Shown one piece after another: positions 43,697-54,412 of a stretch of DNA of 64,000 nt. The stretch is from Hansfordia pulvinata (Eukaryota > Ascomycota > Sordariomycetes > Xylariales). The notes below the pieces were generated by a model, which searched no databases, was not told the DNA's origin, and saw nothing but the letters and a program-made list of their open reading frames with translations. The first letter of the stretch is position 1. Each line of letters opens with the position of its first letter. The position numbers and the translations under genes were made by a program. The stretch covers positions 2,304,001 to 2,368,000 of the forward strand of contig BJKQ01000009.1 in assembly GCA_006538405.1 (NCBI GenBank), in the 5' to 3' direction.

Positions 43697-46428
43697 ATGA
43701 AGAAGACCGCCGCGGCGGGCCGGGTGAACCGGGGGCTCACGTGCACAAACTGCCGGGTGCGCAAGACGCGCTGCGATGGCGCGCAGCCCGGGTGCAAGAC
43801 GTGCGAGGTCTACCGCGACGAGTGCCGGTACGAGAAGCCGCCGCCCATGACGCAGATTGTGTCCATGGCCAAGAGGCTGCAGGAGGCCGAGCAGGTGATT
43901 GCCGACCTTCGGAGGACCCTGGACGAGGAGCGCGGCGGCGGCGGCGGCAGCGGTCGAGCGGCGGCGGGGACGCCGGGCCAGCAACAGCAGCCGCTGCCCG
44001 CCATGAAGACGGACCTCAGCGGCAGCGGGACAGCGACGGCGCCGACGCCGCAGCTCTCTGCGTCGTCGTCGTCGCACCCCTACGACACGCCGTCGAGCTC
44101 CGTGTCGCGCGACGTCAAGGTCCAGATGACGCCGACCGACGTGGGGTCCAGCCCGTCGTGCCGGTCGGACACGCTGTCGCAGGAGCAGATGCTGTCCGAC
44201 CTGAGCCTGGATGAGAATGGAAAGGTTTGGCTGCGCCCCTTTATTTCCGAGCCCCCGAGTCTTTTTTCTTCTGCCTTTTCTTTTGTCTCTGGCCCGCGCG
44301 ACGGAACCGAGGATGACACGGAATACTAAAGTTGCCGCCAGCTCTGCTACCACGGCCCGACGTCGGCCGTCCACGCGCCCGCCGCCATCGAGTCGCAGAC
44401 GAAGGCCACGCCGGAGGACGAGGACCCGGCGTCGAGGCTGGGCGTCCGGTCCTTCCTCAAGTCCGGGGCCGCCGAGTCGAGGAGCTGGGAGGGGTTTGCG
44501 CTCGAGACGGCGGCGATGCAGACGGGGATCCCGGGCCCCATCATCTCGAGGCTCATCCACATCCACTTCACCTGGGTGGCCCCCATGTTCATGTGGGTGT
44601 ACCGCCCGGCCTTTATACGTGAGTCGAGCCTTTACTTTGCCCCTCCCCCTTTCCTGCGCTTCCCCGCTCCACCCTCTCCACGATCGTGACATGGGGACAC
44701 TCATATGTAGATCATGGGTCATGGATCGTAGGTCATGGGTCATGGACCATGGATTGCTGATTCGAACGAACCCAACAGGGGACATGACGACGGGCGGGCC
44801 GTACTACTCGCCGCTCCTGCTGACGGTGCTGTGCGCGCACGCGGCGCGTTTCGACCAGGCCAACGCGGGCGTGGGCGACATGCTGACGACGCGGGCGCGG
44901 CTGCTGCTCAGCAACGAGCTGGACCGCCCGAGCTCGGTCCCGGCGGTGCAGGCGCTGCTGCAGATCAGCGCGCGCGAGATGGCCTTTGGGCGCGTCTCGC
45001 AGGCGTGGCTCTACAGCGGCATGGCCTTCCGCATGGGCAGCGACCTGGGCCTGCACCACAGCCTCGGCAAGTTCGTCTCCCTGGGCGACCTGACGGCCGA
45101 GGATCTCGAGATCCGCCGCCGCCTCTTCTGGAGCTGCTTCTTCTGGGACAAGGCCGTCAGCCTGTACCTGGGCCGCATCCCCGCCATGACCGAGGTCCCC
45201 GACGGCGTGGCCCCCGAGCTGAGTAAGTCCCAAGTCGAGGATCCCGTGATGATGGATACCTCACCTACCTTACCTTACCCTACCTTACCTACCTGTTGTA
45301 CAATGTCGCGTTCCAGCCCTGTCTAACCGCGTGGTGGGGGTTTGGGGGATGGGCAGTGGACGACACGGCCGAGGACGACCACTGGTCGCCGCACTGCGGG
45401 CCCGAGGTCAACCTGGGCAGCGTGTCGCTCGTCGAGTACCCGCCCACCAAGGCGCACTCGGTGTCCTGCTTCGAGAACTCGTGCAAGCTCGCCGTCATCA
45501 TCAACGACGTGATCCTGCGCCTCTACTCGCGCCGCGACAGCAGCGACGACAACACCCAGCTGACCGCCATCCGCCACCGCCTCGACGACTGGCGCCGCAA
45601 CACGCCGCCTCACCTCCTCTGCGAGCCCGGGAACCTGCCGGCCATCAGCCCCCCGCCGCACATTCTGTCCCAGAAGTACGTCGTCTCTCCTCCTCCTTTC
45701 TCTACTTGCCCAAGCAGCTTCAGCAACCCTACCCTCTCTCTCTCTCTCTCTCTCTATACAAAGTACCATCACACACAGACAGTCCATGCTAAAAACAACC
45801 CACCCGCCCCAACAGCCTGCTCTACTTCTCCACCATCATCCTGCTGCACCGCCCCTTCTACCACCTCGAGGCGCACCGCGCGGCCTGCCGCCTGGCCTCC
45901 GACTCGATCGAGAAGCTGCTGCTGCTGCTCGAGGGCACCTTTGGCTTCGCCAAGATCACCTACCTCATGGCCTACTGCATCTACACGGGCGCCTCCGCCA
46001 TGACCCTCGACGCCAACTCGGGCGACGCCGCCGCCGCCGCCCGCATGCAGACCTACCTGCGCGCCCTGCGCGTCGGCGTCGTCAGCTGCCCCGTCATGCG
46101 CCGGAGCCTGGACATCATCACCAAGAGCCTGAGCGCCGGCGAGGCGGCAGCGGCGGCGGCGGCGCAGGTGCAGGCGGCGGCGCAGCCTGTCGGGCCCCCG
46201 GGACAGCAGGATATGTCGTCCTCTTCGTCTGCTGCCGCCGCCGCCGCCGCCGCTGCTGGGCCCGCGGCTTGGAACTCGCTGCCTGCCTTCCCCCACCGGA
46301 AGACGGGCATCGAGTTTACGAATCTTCCGGGCGGCATGGAGGTAGACGGCTTCTCGCTGCTTGACTGTTTCCCGGAGAGCCACCTGGGCAATGTCAATGG
46401 GAACGGGCAGTGGTATTATCCGGCCTGA
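43697..46428 (+). CDS. Zn2Cys6 transcription factor with fungal-specific TF domain
   Basis: Probable pathway regulator of the adjoining catabolic genes. Exons are 43697-44224, 44342-44618, 44779-45222, 45357-45675 and 45816-46428; phases agree and the product is 726 residues. The zinc cluster has Cys16, 19, 26, 33, 36 and 43 (CTNCRVRKTRC, then GCKTCEVYRDEC), followed by a short coiled-coil dimerisation region (AKRLQEAEQVIADLRRTLDEE) and a Ser/Thr-rich linker. The middle-homology domain spans about residues 230-500: HIHFTWVAPMFMWVYRPAF, GGPYYSPLLLTVLCAHAARF, the diagnostic AWLYSGMAFRMGSDLGLH and RRRLFWSCFFWDKAVSLYLGR. The C terminus has Ala-rich and Ser runs. Intron 2 carries GGTCATGG repeats and intron 3 an ACCTTACC array. 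It resembles Nit4-type regulators; the inducer is unknown. Confidence 0.9.
44708..44756. repeat. GGTCATGG direct repeats in intron 2 of the regulator
   Basis: Several copies of (G)GTCATGG(G/A/T) in about 50 bp, between the donor at 44619 and the acceptor ending 44778. Of unknown meaning; possibly replication slippage. Confidence 0.6.
45262..45298. repeat. ACCTTACC array in intron 3 of the regulator
   Basis: ACCTACCTTACC-type units repeated inside the intron 45223-45356, the same motif family that otherwise sits in intergenic DNA. Confidence 0.65.
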
Positions 46429-46624
46429 GGCGGAACAGGCCGGTCCGGGATCGAGGTCTGGGCGGCCCGCCCCGGTGGTTTGAACACACGGCTGAAAACC
46501 CGGTCCTCTTCATACAACGAGCCTCTACCGAAATCGAATGACACATGTTGTCTTGTCTATCACCGAAGCGCCATGCCTAATCAACGCGCACGAGCCCCCC
46601 CTGAGCCCCCTAGGGAGTCGGAAG

Positions 46625-47668
46625 TCAGCTGTCGCACTGCCACAGCTTCCGGGGGTTATCCACCCAGATCTTCCTCGCGAGCACGCCGCCGTCGCCGCCG
46701 CCGTCGCCGTCGCCCTCCGCCACGGCGCACCACCGCAGGCACCTGTCTATCCAGGCCCGGTCGTCGACGGCGCGGTACTCCTGGACCCGGGTGCGGTCGC
46801 CGCCGGGGTTCCTCTCGACGCCCCCGCTGTGCGGCCAGTCGCTGGCCCAGACGACCCGGTCCGGCGCCGCCCGCAGCACCTCGACGACGTAGTCGTCCAG
46901 GTCCGGCAGCGCCTCGAACCGGTACGCCCCGCTGAGCTTGGTCCACGCCGCCCCGCTGCGCAGCAGGGACAGCAGCTCCGCGTACCCGCGCTGCTGCCTC
47001 CCCGGGACGACGACGGCAACACCGCCGCCGCCGCCGTCGGGGGCTCCCAGGTGGTCGACGACGACGGGCACCCCGCCCAGCCGCGGCACGGCGGCCGCCA
47101 GCTCGACGACCTGGCCCAGCGAGATGTACACCTGCACCGCCCAGCCCAGGGGCGCGACGCGTCGGGCCGCCGCGACCAGGAGCTCGGCGTCGAACACGTC
47201 GCCCCTCGTCCGCATGTTCAGCCGGACCGCCCGGACCCCGGCCGCGTGCAGCTCGCGCAGCTCGCCCTCCGCGACCGAGTACGGGTCGATGCAGGCCACC
47301 CCCCGCGCTTGCTGCGCTTGCTGCGCTTGCGCCACCCCCTGTTGTTGTTGCCCCTCTTTGTCGTTGCTGCTGTTGCTGTTATTGTTCAGCCGGCGGAGCC
47401 CGTCGACCAGGCACCGGTTGTCGGTGTGGTAGATGGAGAAGGCGACGAGGCACGCCCGCGCGAGGCCGTGGGCCTCGTGGAAGGCGCGCAGGTCGTCGGG
47501 CGTCGCCCGGCGCGGGCGGTACGGGTGCTCCGGGTGCAGGGGGAACGCGTCCTCGTCCACCACGTGCACGTGGCTGTCCCACGCGCCGGCGGGCAGCCGC
47601 GGCGCCGAATGCGGCCGCCGGCTGTTGTCGTTGTCGGTGTTGTTGATGGTGATGGGGAGGGAGCCCAT
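46625..47668 (-). CDS. Amidohydrolase-2 family lactonase-like enzyme (COG3618)
   Basis: TIM-barrel metal-dependent hydrolase related to 2-pyrone-4,6-dicarboxylate lactonase (LigI) and sugar-acid lactonases; predicted to open a lactone. Intronless, 347 residues from MGSLPITINN. Motifs: WDSHVHVVDE with the HxH pair at 33/35, PVVVDHLGAP at 202-210, KLSGAYR, and WASDWPHSG at 274-282 with the conserved Asp/His of the active site. Low-complexity insertions sit in surface loops: Asn/Ser/Gln-rich at about 95-122, Gly5 at 212-216 and Gly/Asp near 330. It is convergent with the regulator (197 bp between stop codons) and divergent from the symporter gene at 49600. A bacterial pathway role cannot simply be carried over: rhamnonolactonase- or fuconolactonase-type activity is equally possible. 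Confidence 0.85.
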   Translation of the reverse strand: MGSLPITINNTDNDNSRRPHSAPRLPAGAWDSHVHVVDEDAFPLHPEHPYRPRRATPDDLRAFHEAHGLARACLVAFSIYHTDNRCLVDGLRRLNNNSNSSNDKEGQQQQGVAQAQQAQQARGVACIDPYSVAEGELRELHAAGVRAVRLNMRTRGDVFDAELLVAAARRVAPLGWAVQVYISLGQVVELAAAVPRLGGVPVVVDHLGAPDGGGGGVAVVVPGRQQRGYAELLSLLRSGAAWTKLSGAYRFEALPDLDDYVVEVLRAAPDRVVWASDWPHSGGVERNPGGDRTRVQEYRAVDDRAWIDRCLRWCAVAEGDGDGGGDGGVLARKIWVDNPRKLWQCDS

Positions 47669-49599
47669 CGCGGCGCGGGTTTCTTGTGTGTGTGCGTGCC
47701 TGTCTGCGTGTGGACGTGGTCGAATTCAAGGGCGCGCGTCTGGCTCTTGCGGTTGGTTCGCCGGTTGGGGAATGAAGCTGTCTTGATGGGTTGAGGTGGT
47801 ACTACTGCCCCAAGGCCGTGTTGGTAAGGTAAGGTATAGCTTAGGTATGAAACAAAGAACCTAAGTAGGCAGGTAGGTAGTTTCAGATCTTGAAAAGAAT
47901 AAAAAGACATAAAAAGGACCAACGAATAACCAGAGAGGCTTAGAAACATCAGACCTCAAGTAGCTCATACGTCGCCTATCCACACGCCGGTATCACGGGG
48001 CAAGGGATTGCGGATAAGAATCAGGGGTCCCGCAACTTTCGGGACTCACCAGCCTACAGCCTACAGAAACTTCCACAATATCCCTCTCGTCGAGGCCGTT
48101 CTTCGGCCCGCTGCCGTCCGTCCGCTTTGGATGGGGGGGAGGAGGAGGCATCCCCGCGGATGCCTCGTCTCGGGCGCCTCCTCCCCCTCCTATGATGGGT
48201 CAGAAGGCAATGGCTCTGTGTGCTTCGCCCAGGGGCGACGTGGGGGCAGAGGAGAGCGGCCGACGGAGCGACGGAGCGGACGGAGTGCTGGCCCGGCGCC
48301 TTTCCCCGGACTTTGCCCGTGGAGTCTGTCCCCTCTTACCTATAGGTACCTGTACCTAAGGTACCTTTACCTAAGGTATTTATCTGGTAGACATTCCCCA
48401 CCTGCGGCGCTCACCCCGCGATTTGCTCGTGTCCCAGTGCCCCAGTGGTCCCCACCGCTCCCGCACCTGACAGGCCCCATACAAGTACTCCCCATACTCG
48501 TACGTCCCGGCAGTTCATCCACCACCAGCTGGTACGAGTAGATAATTGTACGGGGCTCCTCAAGTCAGCAAAGAGGCGCCCCGGGGTTCTTCCAGAAGCT
48601 GTGAGCGGGGGCAAGCCGATACGGTTGGACACTCGCAGATGGTGGCATCCGATGGCTGGTCGTCCTGCCGGCTTCCCTTGGGCCGTGACACGCGGGAGAT
48701 AACCGGTCACCGGTCTACCAGACGCCCCCTGGTGTACGAGTACCTAAGCTCATAGCAGTTCCAATGTCCTCCCCCCGGTGGTGATCCGCAAAGTCATTTG
48801 GGCCAGCGAGTAGCAAGTCGCAATCCACACACACACACAGTGCCAACCCCCGGTCTAGTCGGGTTGCCGGACGGCGCAAGCGCAGCGCAAGCGTAATTGG
48901 CACTTGGGCGTGCGCGAGAGAGAGAGAGAGAGAATGGAGGACCCTGTGCCGGGGTGGTGTTCCAGTCCACATCGGTCTTGCCCGTGCCACACTGCGCCCA
49001 GTGAGTGGGTGGCCAAAGTTGCCCATCTCCTTCGCGTTGTGAGATATGGCCCGTCACAGCCCTTCCCCCCCCCTTTACAGTCGTGGACGAGTACGCGTTC
49101 GTGCCGATATCAGTGACGGGTACTCGTACTCCCTGCCGTGCAAGACCGCGCGAGTGCACCCTCGCTGATACTCCGCGTGCTTCCCAACGACTCATCGTAC
49201 GCGGCCGCTCGGTTACATCCCGTCGGGAGACTCCCGTCCTCTCTCTGCCCCTGCCCGGCACTGTATCGAGAGCCATGCATTAGGCCATCCCGCCGGGACG
49301 CACTCGTACGCGTCGATGCCCTGGGAATGCTCCCGCGCTCGAGGCTTGCGGTTCCGATCAGGTGGCTATAATAACAACGACGAGGTCTGCACGTTTTTCG
49401 CAGGCAGTGGTATGTAGGCAGTACTCGTAGGCACCTACGAGTAGCAGCCCGTCCTGCTACGAGCATCGTACACCACGTGTGCCGATCTGCCCAACGTCGA
49501 AGCGCGGAGTGTCTTGCGCGGCAATCTCTCAGCCCTGCGTACGAGCACACGAGCACTTTTGTTTGTTCTCTCCCCCATCACCCTCCAGGCTCCACCACC
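47669..49599. other. Divergent promoter region, lactonase-like gene / symporter
   Basis: About 1.9 kb that must drive both genes. It holds AGGTA/TACCT arrays (47823-47880; 48338-48380), TACGAGTA/TACTCGTA copies at 48495, 48533, 48735, 49121, 49422 and 49436 (the last two an inverted pair), a GA microsatellite (about 48914-48933) and a CCGATACGG everted repeat (48616-48624) of uncertain value as a zinc-cluster site. No gene is seen. Confidence 0.55.
48338..48380. repeat. AGGTACCT palindromic array
   Basis: Runs of ACCTATAGGTACCTGTACC and TAAGGTACC alternate in both orientations, forming overlapping palindromes in the lactonase/symporter promoter region. Confidence 0.65.
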
Positions 49600-50500
49600 A
49601 TGGCTGCTGCTGCTGCTGCAGAGAACGCCGACGCCTCGTCGATGGAGAAGGCAGGCGACGACCAGATCAGCGCCGCCGCCGCCGACACCGATGCCGGCCA
49701 GGAGCCGACGAAGCAGGCCATGCGCCTCGACGACCCGGACTGGGCGGCGGCCCACAAGCGGTACCTGAGGAAGCTCGACTTGACCATCCTGCCCATGATC
49801 TCGTGTCTCTACTTCTTCGAGTATCTGGACCGCGGAAACGCAGCCGTGAGTTACGCCCCCCCCCCTTCCTTTTTCATCACCTGGTGTGTCTGTGGCGGTA
49901 GATTAGCCACAGCCTACTGGGCCTGTTTGTCATACACTCTTACACATACATGTACTAAACACTGAGAGAACCCGCCCATGCGCAGAATGCCAAACTGTAC
50001 GGCTTCGCCAGCGGCCATGACACGGCCGACAACGGCCTGGGGCCAGGCACCAAGTCCCTCACGTCGGTGGAGTGGCAGTCGGTCATCATGAGCTTCTACG
50101 TCGGCCTGGTCCTCTTCCAGGTGCCGGGGACCATCGGCTACCGGGTGTTTCCCCCGTCCAAGGTCAGTATCTCACTCCCTGGCGGTGCCCGTCCCCATGC
50201 TTCTCCCCCCCCCCCCCGTCCGCCCTTCGAAAAAAACGTGCTGATGAGCCGCTTCGCCAGTGGATCGCCTTTGGCGTCTGTGGCTGGGCCACGGTCAGCC
50301 TGCTGCAGTGCACCACCTTCAACCTGGGGACCGAGATTGCGTGCCGCATCTTCATCGGGGCCTTTGAGGGCCTCTTCGGCACCGGCATCGTGTACTATTT
50401 GTCGCTGTGGTACCACCGCTCGGAGATGGGCGTCCGCGTGTTCTGGTATCTTGGGCCGACCGCCTGCGCCGGGTACGTTTTCTCTCTTCCTCTTCCTCTC

Positions 50501-50535
<35 letters not shown>

Positions 50536-51659
50536 CGATTTCCGAATGCCCGCCCCCCGCAGAGATCCCCCTCCACTGACCTGCCTCGCTGTTCCAGAGC
50601 GTTCGGCGGCCTCATCGCGTACGGCGTCGGGCACGTCCGGTCGCACACGCCCAACTGGAAGTGGCTGTTCCTGATCGAGGCCCTGCCGTGCTTCTGCCTG
50701 GGCCTGCTCTGCCTCTGGTGGCTGCCGGACCGGCCGCTGGCGAACGGCCGGTTCTCCGGCGCCGACCAGGAGGTGGCCGAGGCCCGGTTCCGCAGCGAGC
50801 TGTCCGACGGCGGCGCGGGCCTGCAGTGGCGGCACGTCAAGATGGCCGCGACCGACTGGCGGATGTACGTGCAGGCGGCCATCTACCTGCCGACGGCCGC
50901 CCTGCTGGGCTCCATCTCGGGGTTCCTCCCCAGCATCATCAAAGGTGAGTGAATCCCAAGCCAGTCCTGGCGTGTTTCTTGACGGTTCTCAAATCCTCGC
51001 TTTTTTCTTTGACTTTTCTTTCTCTCTCTCCCTCCCCATCTCTCGACACCCTGCTCATCAAACACACACAACCCGCCGGCGCAGATCTGGGCTACGACGA
51101 CGCCGCCGAGGCGAACCTTATGACGGTGCCGCCGTACGCCGTGGCCTTCGTGGTCATGTTCGCGGCATCGTGGCTGTCGGACCGCTACCGCAGCCGCGGC
51201 GCGCCCATCGTCCTGCTCATGGTCGTCGGGGCCGTGTGCTACGCCCTGCTGGCGGCGCTGCCCCCCTCGGCGCTGCGCGGCAAGTACGCGTGCGTCTGCG
51301 TGGCCGTGGCCTGCGTGTACGCGACGTACCCGCCGACGCACGCGTGGGCGGCCAACAACTTCGGCAGCGAGACCAAGCGCGCGGTCGGCATGGGCATCTA
51401 CACGGCCATCGGCAACCTGGGCAGCATCGCGGGCTCCTTCCTGTACCCGGCGAACGACGCGCCCCTCTACCGCAAGGGCCACTTCACCTGCATGGCGCTG
51501 GCCCTGGCGACCGCGCTCATCTCGCTCGCCAACAGCGTCGCGCTGCACCTGAACAACAGGCGCAAGGACAGGGCGTACGGCCGCGTCGAGCCCGGCGGCC
51601 CCGCCGTGGACGTGTCCGAGCTCGCGGACGCGGCGCCGGGGTTCAGGTACTACTTGTGA
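49600..51659 (+). CDS. MFS anion:cation symporter (Dal5/allantoate permease type)
   Basis: Plasma-membrane organic-anion importer of the ACS branch of the MFS, probably the uptake step of the surrounding pathway. Exons are 49600-49845, 49986-50162, 50261-50472, 50598-50944 and 51085-51659; phases agree and the product is 518 residues. The first helix ends in FFEYLDRGNAANAKLYGF, the DRGN..NA..G signature of ACS transporters. Others: SVIMSFYVGLVLFQVPG, RIFIGAFEGLFGTGIVYYLSLWYHRSEMGVRVFWY, AFGGLIAYGVGH, NWKWLFLIEALP, and in the second half WLSDRYRSRGAP and WAANNFGSETKRAVGMGIYTAIGNLGSIAGSFLYP. The N terminus begins with eight Ala codons broken by one Glu. ATG 49600 is chosen because upstream codons match nothing in the family. 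The substrate may be a mono- or dicarboxylate or a lactone acid; this is inference from context. Confidence 0.92.
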
Positions 51660-52000
51660 TTATGAGGTGGGGGGGGGGGGTCGGTTTCTGGGCGGGACGA
51701 AGGGCACGGGCAAATATCTTTATTTTACCTTGTGTGAATACATACATTTATCAGCTTGTAACATTTTCTCAGTTTTATTCTCCAGCCACCGTGTTTAAGT
51801 TGACCTGCCCAGACGATCCGTTACTATTCTCATGCAGGGACGGTCAGTTGCCTTCTCGACCGCACACGCCGTGATCGGTCTTCCAACGAGAAAGTAGAAA
51901 CTTATGCTCGATGCTCGGGATCATTCTCAACAATGAGCAACGACCGACCCGTGGGCAGTTTCCCATCACAAACGTCTCCAGGTATGTAACCTGCCCCTCC
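51660..52000. other. Convergent 3' region, symporter / Ldh2-type oxidoreductase
   Basis: About 340 bp between convergent stop codons, AT-rich near 51710-51790 and with a G11 run just after the symporter stop. No gene is seen. Confidence 0.5.
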
Positions 52001-53142
52001 TCACGGACGAGGCACCTCGGCAAGCCTGCTGGCCACGCCGGCCTGGGCGGCCAGGTCGTGGAGGGCGTCGACCTCGCCGGGGGTGAAGGGCAGGCCGTCG
52101 ACGGCCCTGCGGCGGCGCGTCTCGGCCTCGAGCTCGCCGCTGACGTAGATGCGGTCGAAGCCCTCGGCGCGGCGGGAGGCGCGGATGGCCGCGGCGAGCC
52201 GCCTCATGCGGGCGCGGAACTCGGGCATGCCGCCGTCGAGGAAGACGTCCGGGCGGAAGGCGAGGAACCAGTGGCCCACGTCCTGCGGGCGGTCCGCGTC
52301 CCGGTACTGGTCGCCGACGCCGCCCGCGAACCCGGCCCCGCTCATCACCCCGGCGAAGATGTCCATCACGACGGCCAGGCCGCTGCCCTTGGGCCCGCCG
52401 ATCGGCAGGACCACCCCTCCGGGGGCCAGCGCCGCCGCCGGGTCCGTCGTCGGCCTGCCCTCGCCGTCCAGCGCGTAGCCCTCGGGGATCCGCTCCCCGC
52501 GCCGCTGCGCCTTGCGGATCTTGCCCCTCGCCGCCACGCACGGCGACATGTCCAGCACAAAGTCGTCGTTGTCGTCGTCGTTGTCGTCGTCCCCCGTATC
52601 CCCCTCCCCCTCCTTGCCGCCGCCGCCGCCGCCGCCGCCCGGCACCCCGACCGCCAGCGGGCTCGTGCCCATGAGGGCCTCGGCCCCGCCCCACGCCGGC
52701 ATCGCGCGGCTGGCGTTGGTGAACGCCAGGCACGCGAACCCGCGCCGCGCCGCCCGCAGCACGTAGGCCGCCCCCATCCCGTAGTGGTTGCTGCGCCGGA
52801 CCGCCGCCATGCCGACCCCGAAGCGCCCCGCCGCCCCGCAGCACCAGTCCACCGCCACCTGGCCCGCCACGAACCCGAGCGCGTTGCGCGCGTCCAGCAG
52901 GCCCATGACGGGCGTCCGCTCCTCCACGACCAGGTCCGACGGCTCCGGCGACGGGTCCACCACCCCCGAGCGCAGCCGCGACACGTACACGGCCAGCCGG
53001 TTGACCCCGTGCGTGTCGACGCCCCGCAGGTCCGCCAGCACCAGCGCCTCGGCCACCGCGCGGGCGCTGGACGCGGGCACGCCGTGCGCCGAGAGGACGG
53101 AGGCGGCTAGCTCCGTCGCCGAGGCCGGGGTTATGTTGATGG

Positions 53143-53194
<52 letters not shown>

Positions 53195-53293
53195 GTCATG
53201 GGGTTGTTGTTGCTGCTGATGCGGGGGGGCTCCGCCCGTGCCCTGCTGTGTCTCGGGAGCGCCCGTGTCGTCGGCAGCGTTGGTCGAGGCCAT
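52001..53293 (-). CDS. Ldh2/malate-lactate dehydrogenase family oxidoreductase
   Basis: NAD(P)-dependent 2-hydroxyacid/2-oxoacid oxidoreductase of the Ldh2 fold (relatives: malate dehydrogenase type 2, sulfolactate dehydrogenase ComC, diketogulonate reductase YiaK, ureidoglycolate dehydrogenase). Intronless, 430 residues. Family motifs: RGVDTHGVNRLAVYVSRL (His95), RRSNHYGMGAAYVLRAARRG with the conserved active-site His170, FTNASRAMPAWGG, GTSPLAVGVP, and PIGGPKGSGLAVVMDIFAGVMSG with the conserved Lys. The N-terminal 50 residues are an unusual extension containing Gln17 (CAG16 plus CAA) at 34-50. A Gly8 and Asp/Asn-rich insertion follows GVPGG. Enzymes of this fold are normally compact and about 330-350 residues long, so these are lineage-specific additions. 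Substrate and direction are unknown; context suggests 2-hydroxyacid oxidation. Confidence 0.9.
53144..53194. repeat. CAG/CTG trinucleotide repeat in the Ldh2-type gene
   Basis: Sixteen CTG units plus one TTG on the plus strand, read as CAG codons on the minus strand; they encode Gln34-Gln50. Likely length-polymorphic. Confidence 0.95.
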
Positions 53294-54412
53294 GGCTAGT
53301 GCTTGTTCCCTTAGTCTGGGGTACGGAAACGGGGGAGAGGTTTCCGTCTCGGGGAATCCACGAACAAGAGAAAAAGTCTGGGGTATGACCTGACCGTGTA
53401 AGACGACGAGGGGTAATTTCGGCAGTCTGAAAAAAAAAAAAAAAAAAGGTCTTTGGACACCCTGGAGACGATCTCGCCCCAGCTATACAGCTCATCTGTC
53501 CACCTCTGTCGTTATGCCCGGAACCTCGACACCGATGCGGGCGCACAGTGGCTAGCTGGCTGGCTGACTGACTGATAGCTCGACGACGCTAACATACAGC
53601 AACGCATAGGCGCCCCACGCGGGTTTTGCCAGTGGAGATGGAGGGGCACGAGGACACACGCCCCTCCCCCGGTCGAAGCCCCGGAGAGTGCCCGGCCCGC
53701 ACCCGCGCTGACTGTTGGTGAGGGTTCGCTTCCCTCGGGGTCCCTTGGCCAAAGGGGGACACGAGTCGATCGGCCCGAGCTGTGATAGACGATTGACGGC
53801 TGCGGTATTGCGATGAACGGTAGATGGCCGTGGCATTGCCGGCGGAGTTTCCCCGTGCTTGGCCGCTTGCAGCGATTTCGGAGTTTGTCTCGTCTGGGCT
53901 TTCAGGGAGCCGGAGCATTCCAGGCCCAGCACGCCGGAGGGCTCCGGGGCCGGCTGACGGGGGTTCCAGCTTCACCTGGGGAGCTCCGGATTGGTGGTCA
54001 TGATCACAAGCAGGGAGGAGTCGGGCTCCCGCGGCAAAAGAGCGTTGTCAACCCAGTCCCAACCCTTATCAGCGTTGGTGCTCACTTGTTCTGACCTGCG
54101 AATAGCATACTGGTTTCAAAGAGTGGGATAGGTGTCATCTGACCATTTATTTCGAATTTGCTACCCATGTTTCGATCATACGGGTCTATAGGCACGGAAG
54201 TGAAACTAGCAGGATGTCCTAACAAGATTAGTATTGGTGAATGGATATCTATCGGAACTGCAACTATAAACAGATGTCCCGATAAGAGGCCCCCTCCCGA
54301 ATCGCCCAGCGTCTCGAAGGGTGAGCCGATTCGAACACTGTAGCAGACCTGAACCGCCAGGGCATGGCACGGCATGGCATGGCGCGGCACGGAGGAAGCG
54401 GCAGCAATCAAG
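53294..54412. other. Intergenic region upstream of the Ldh2-type gene
   Basis: About 1.1 kb between two minus-strand genes: promoter of the Ldh2-type gene on the left, 3' region of the 2-hydroxyacid dehydrogenase on the right. An A18 run lies near 53430-53448. It has no TACGAGTA copies. No gene is seen. Confidence 0.5.
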
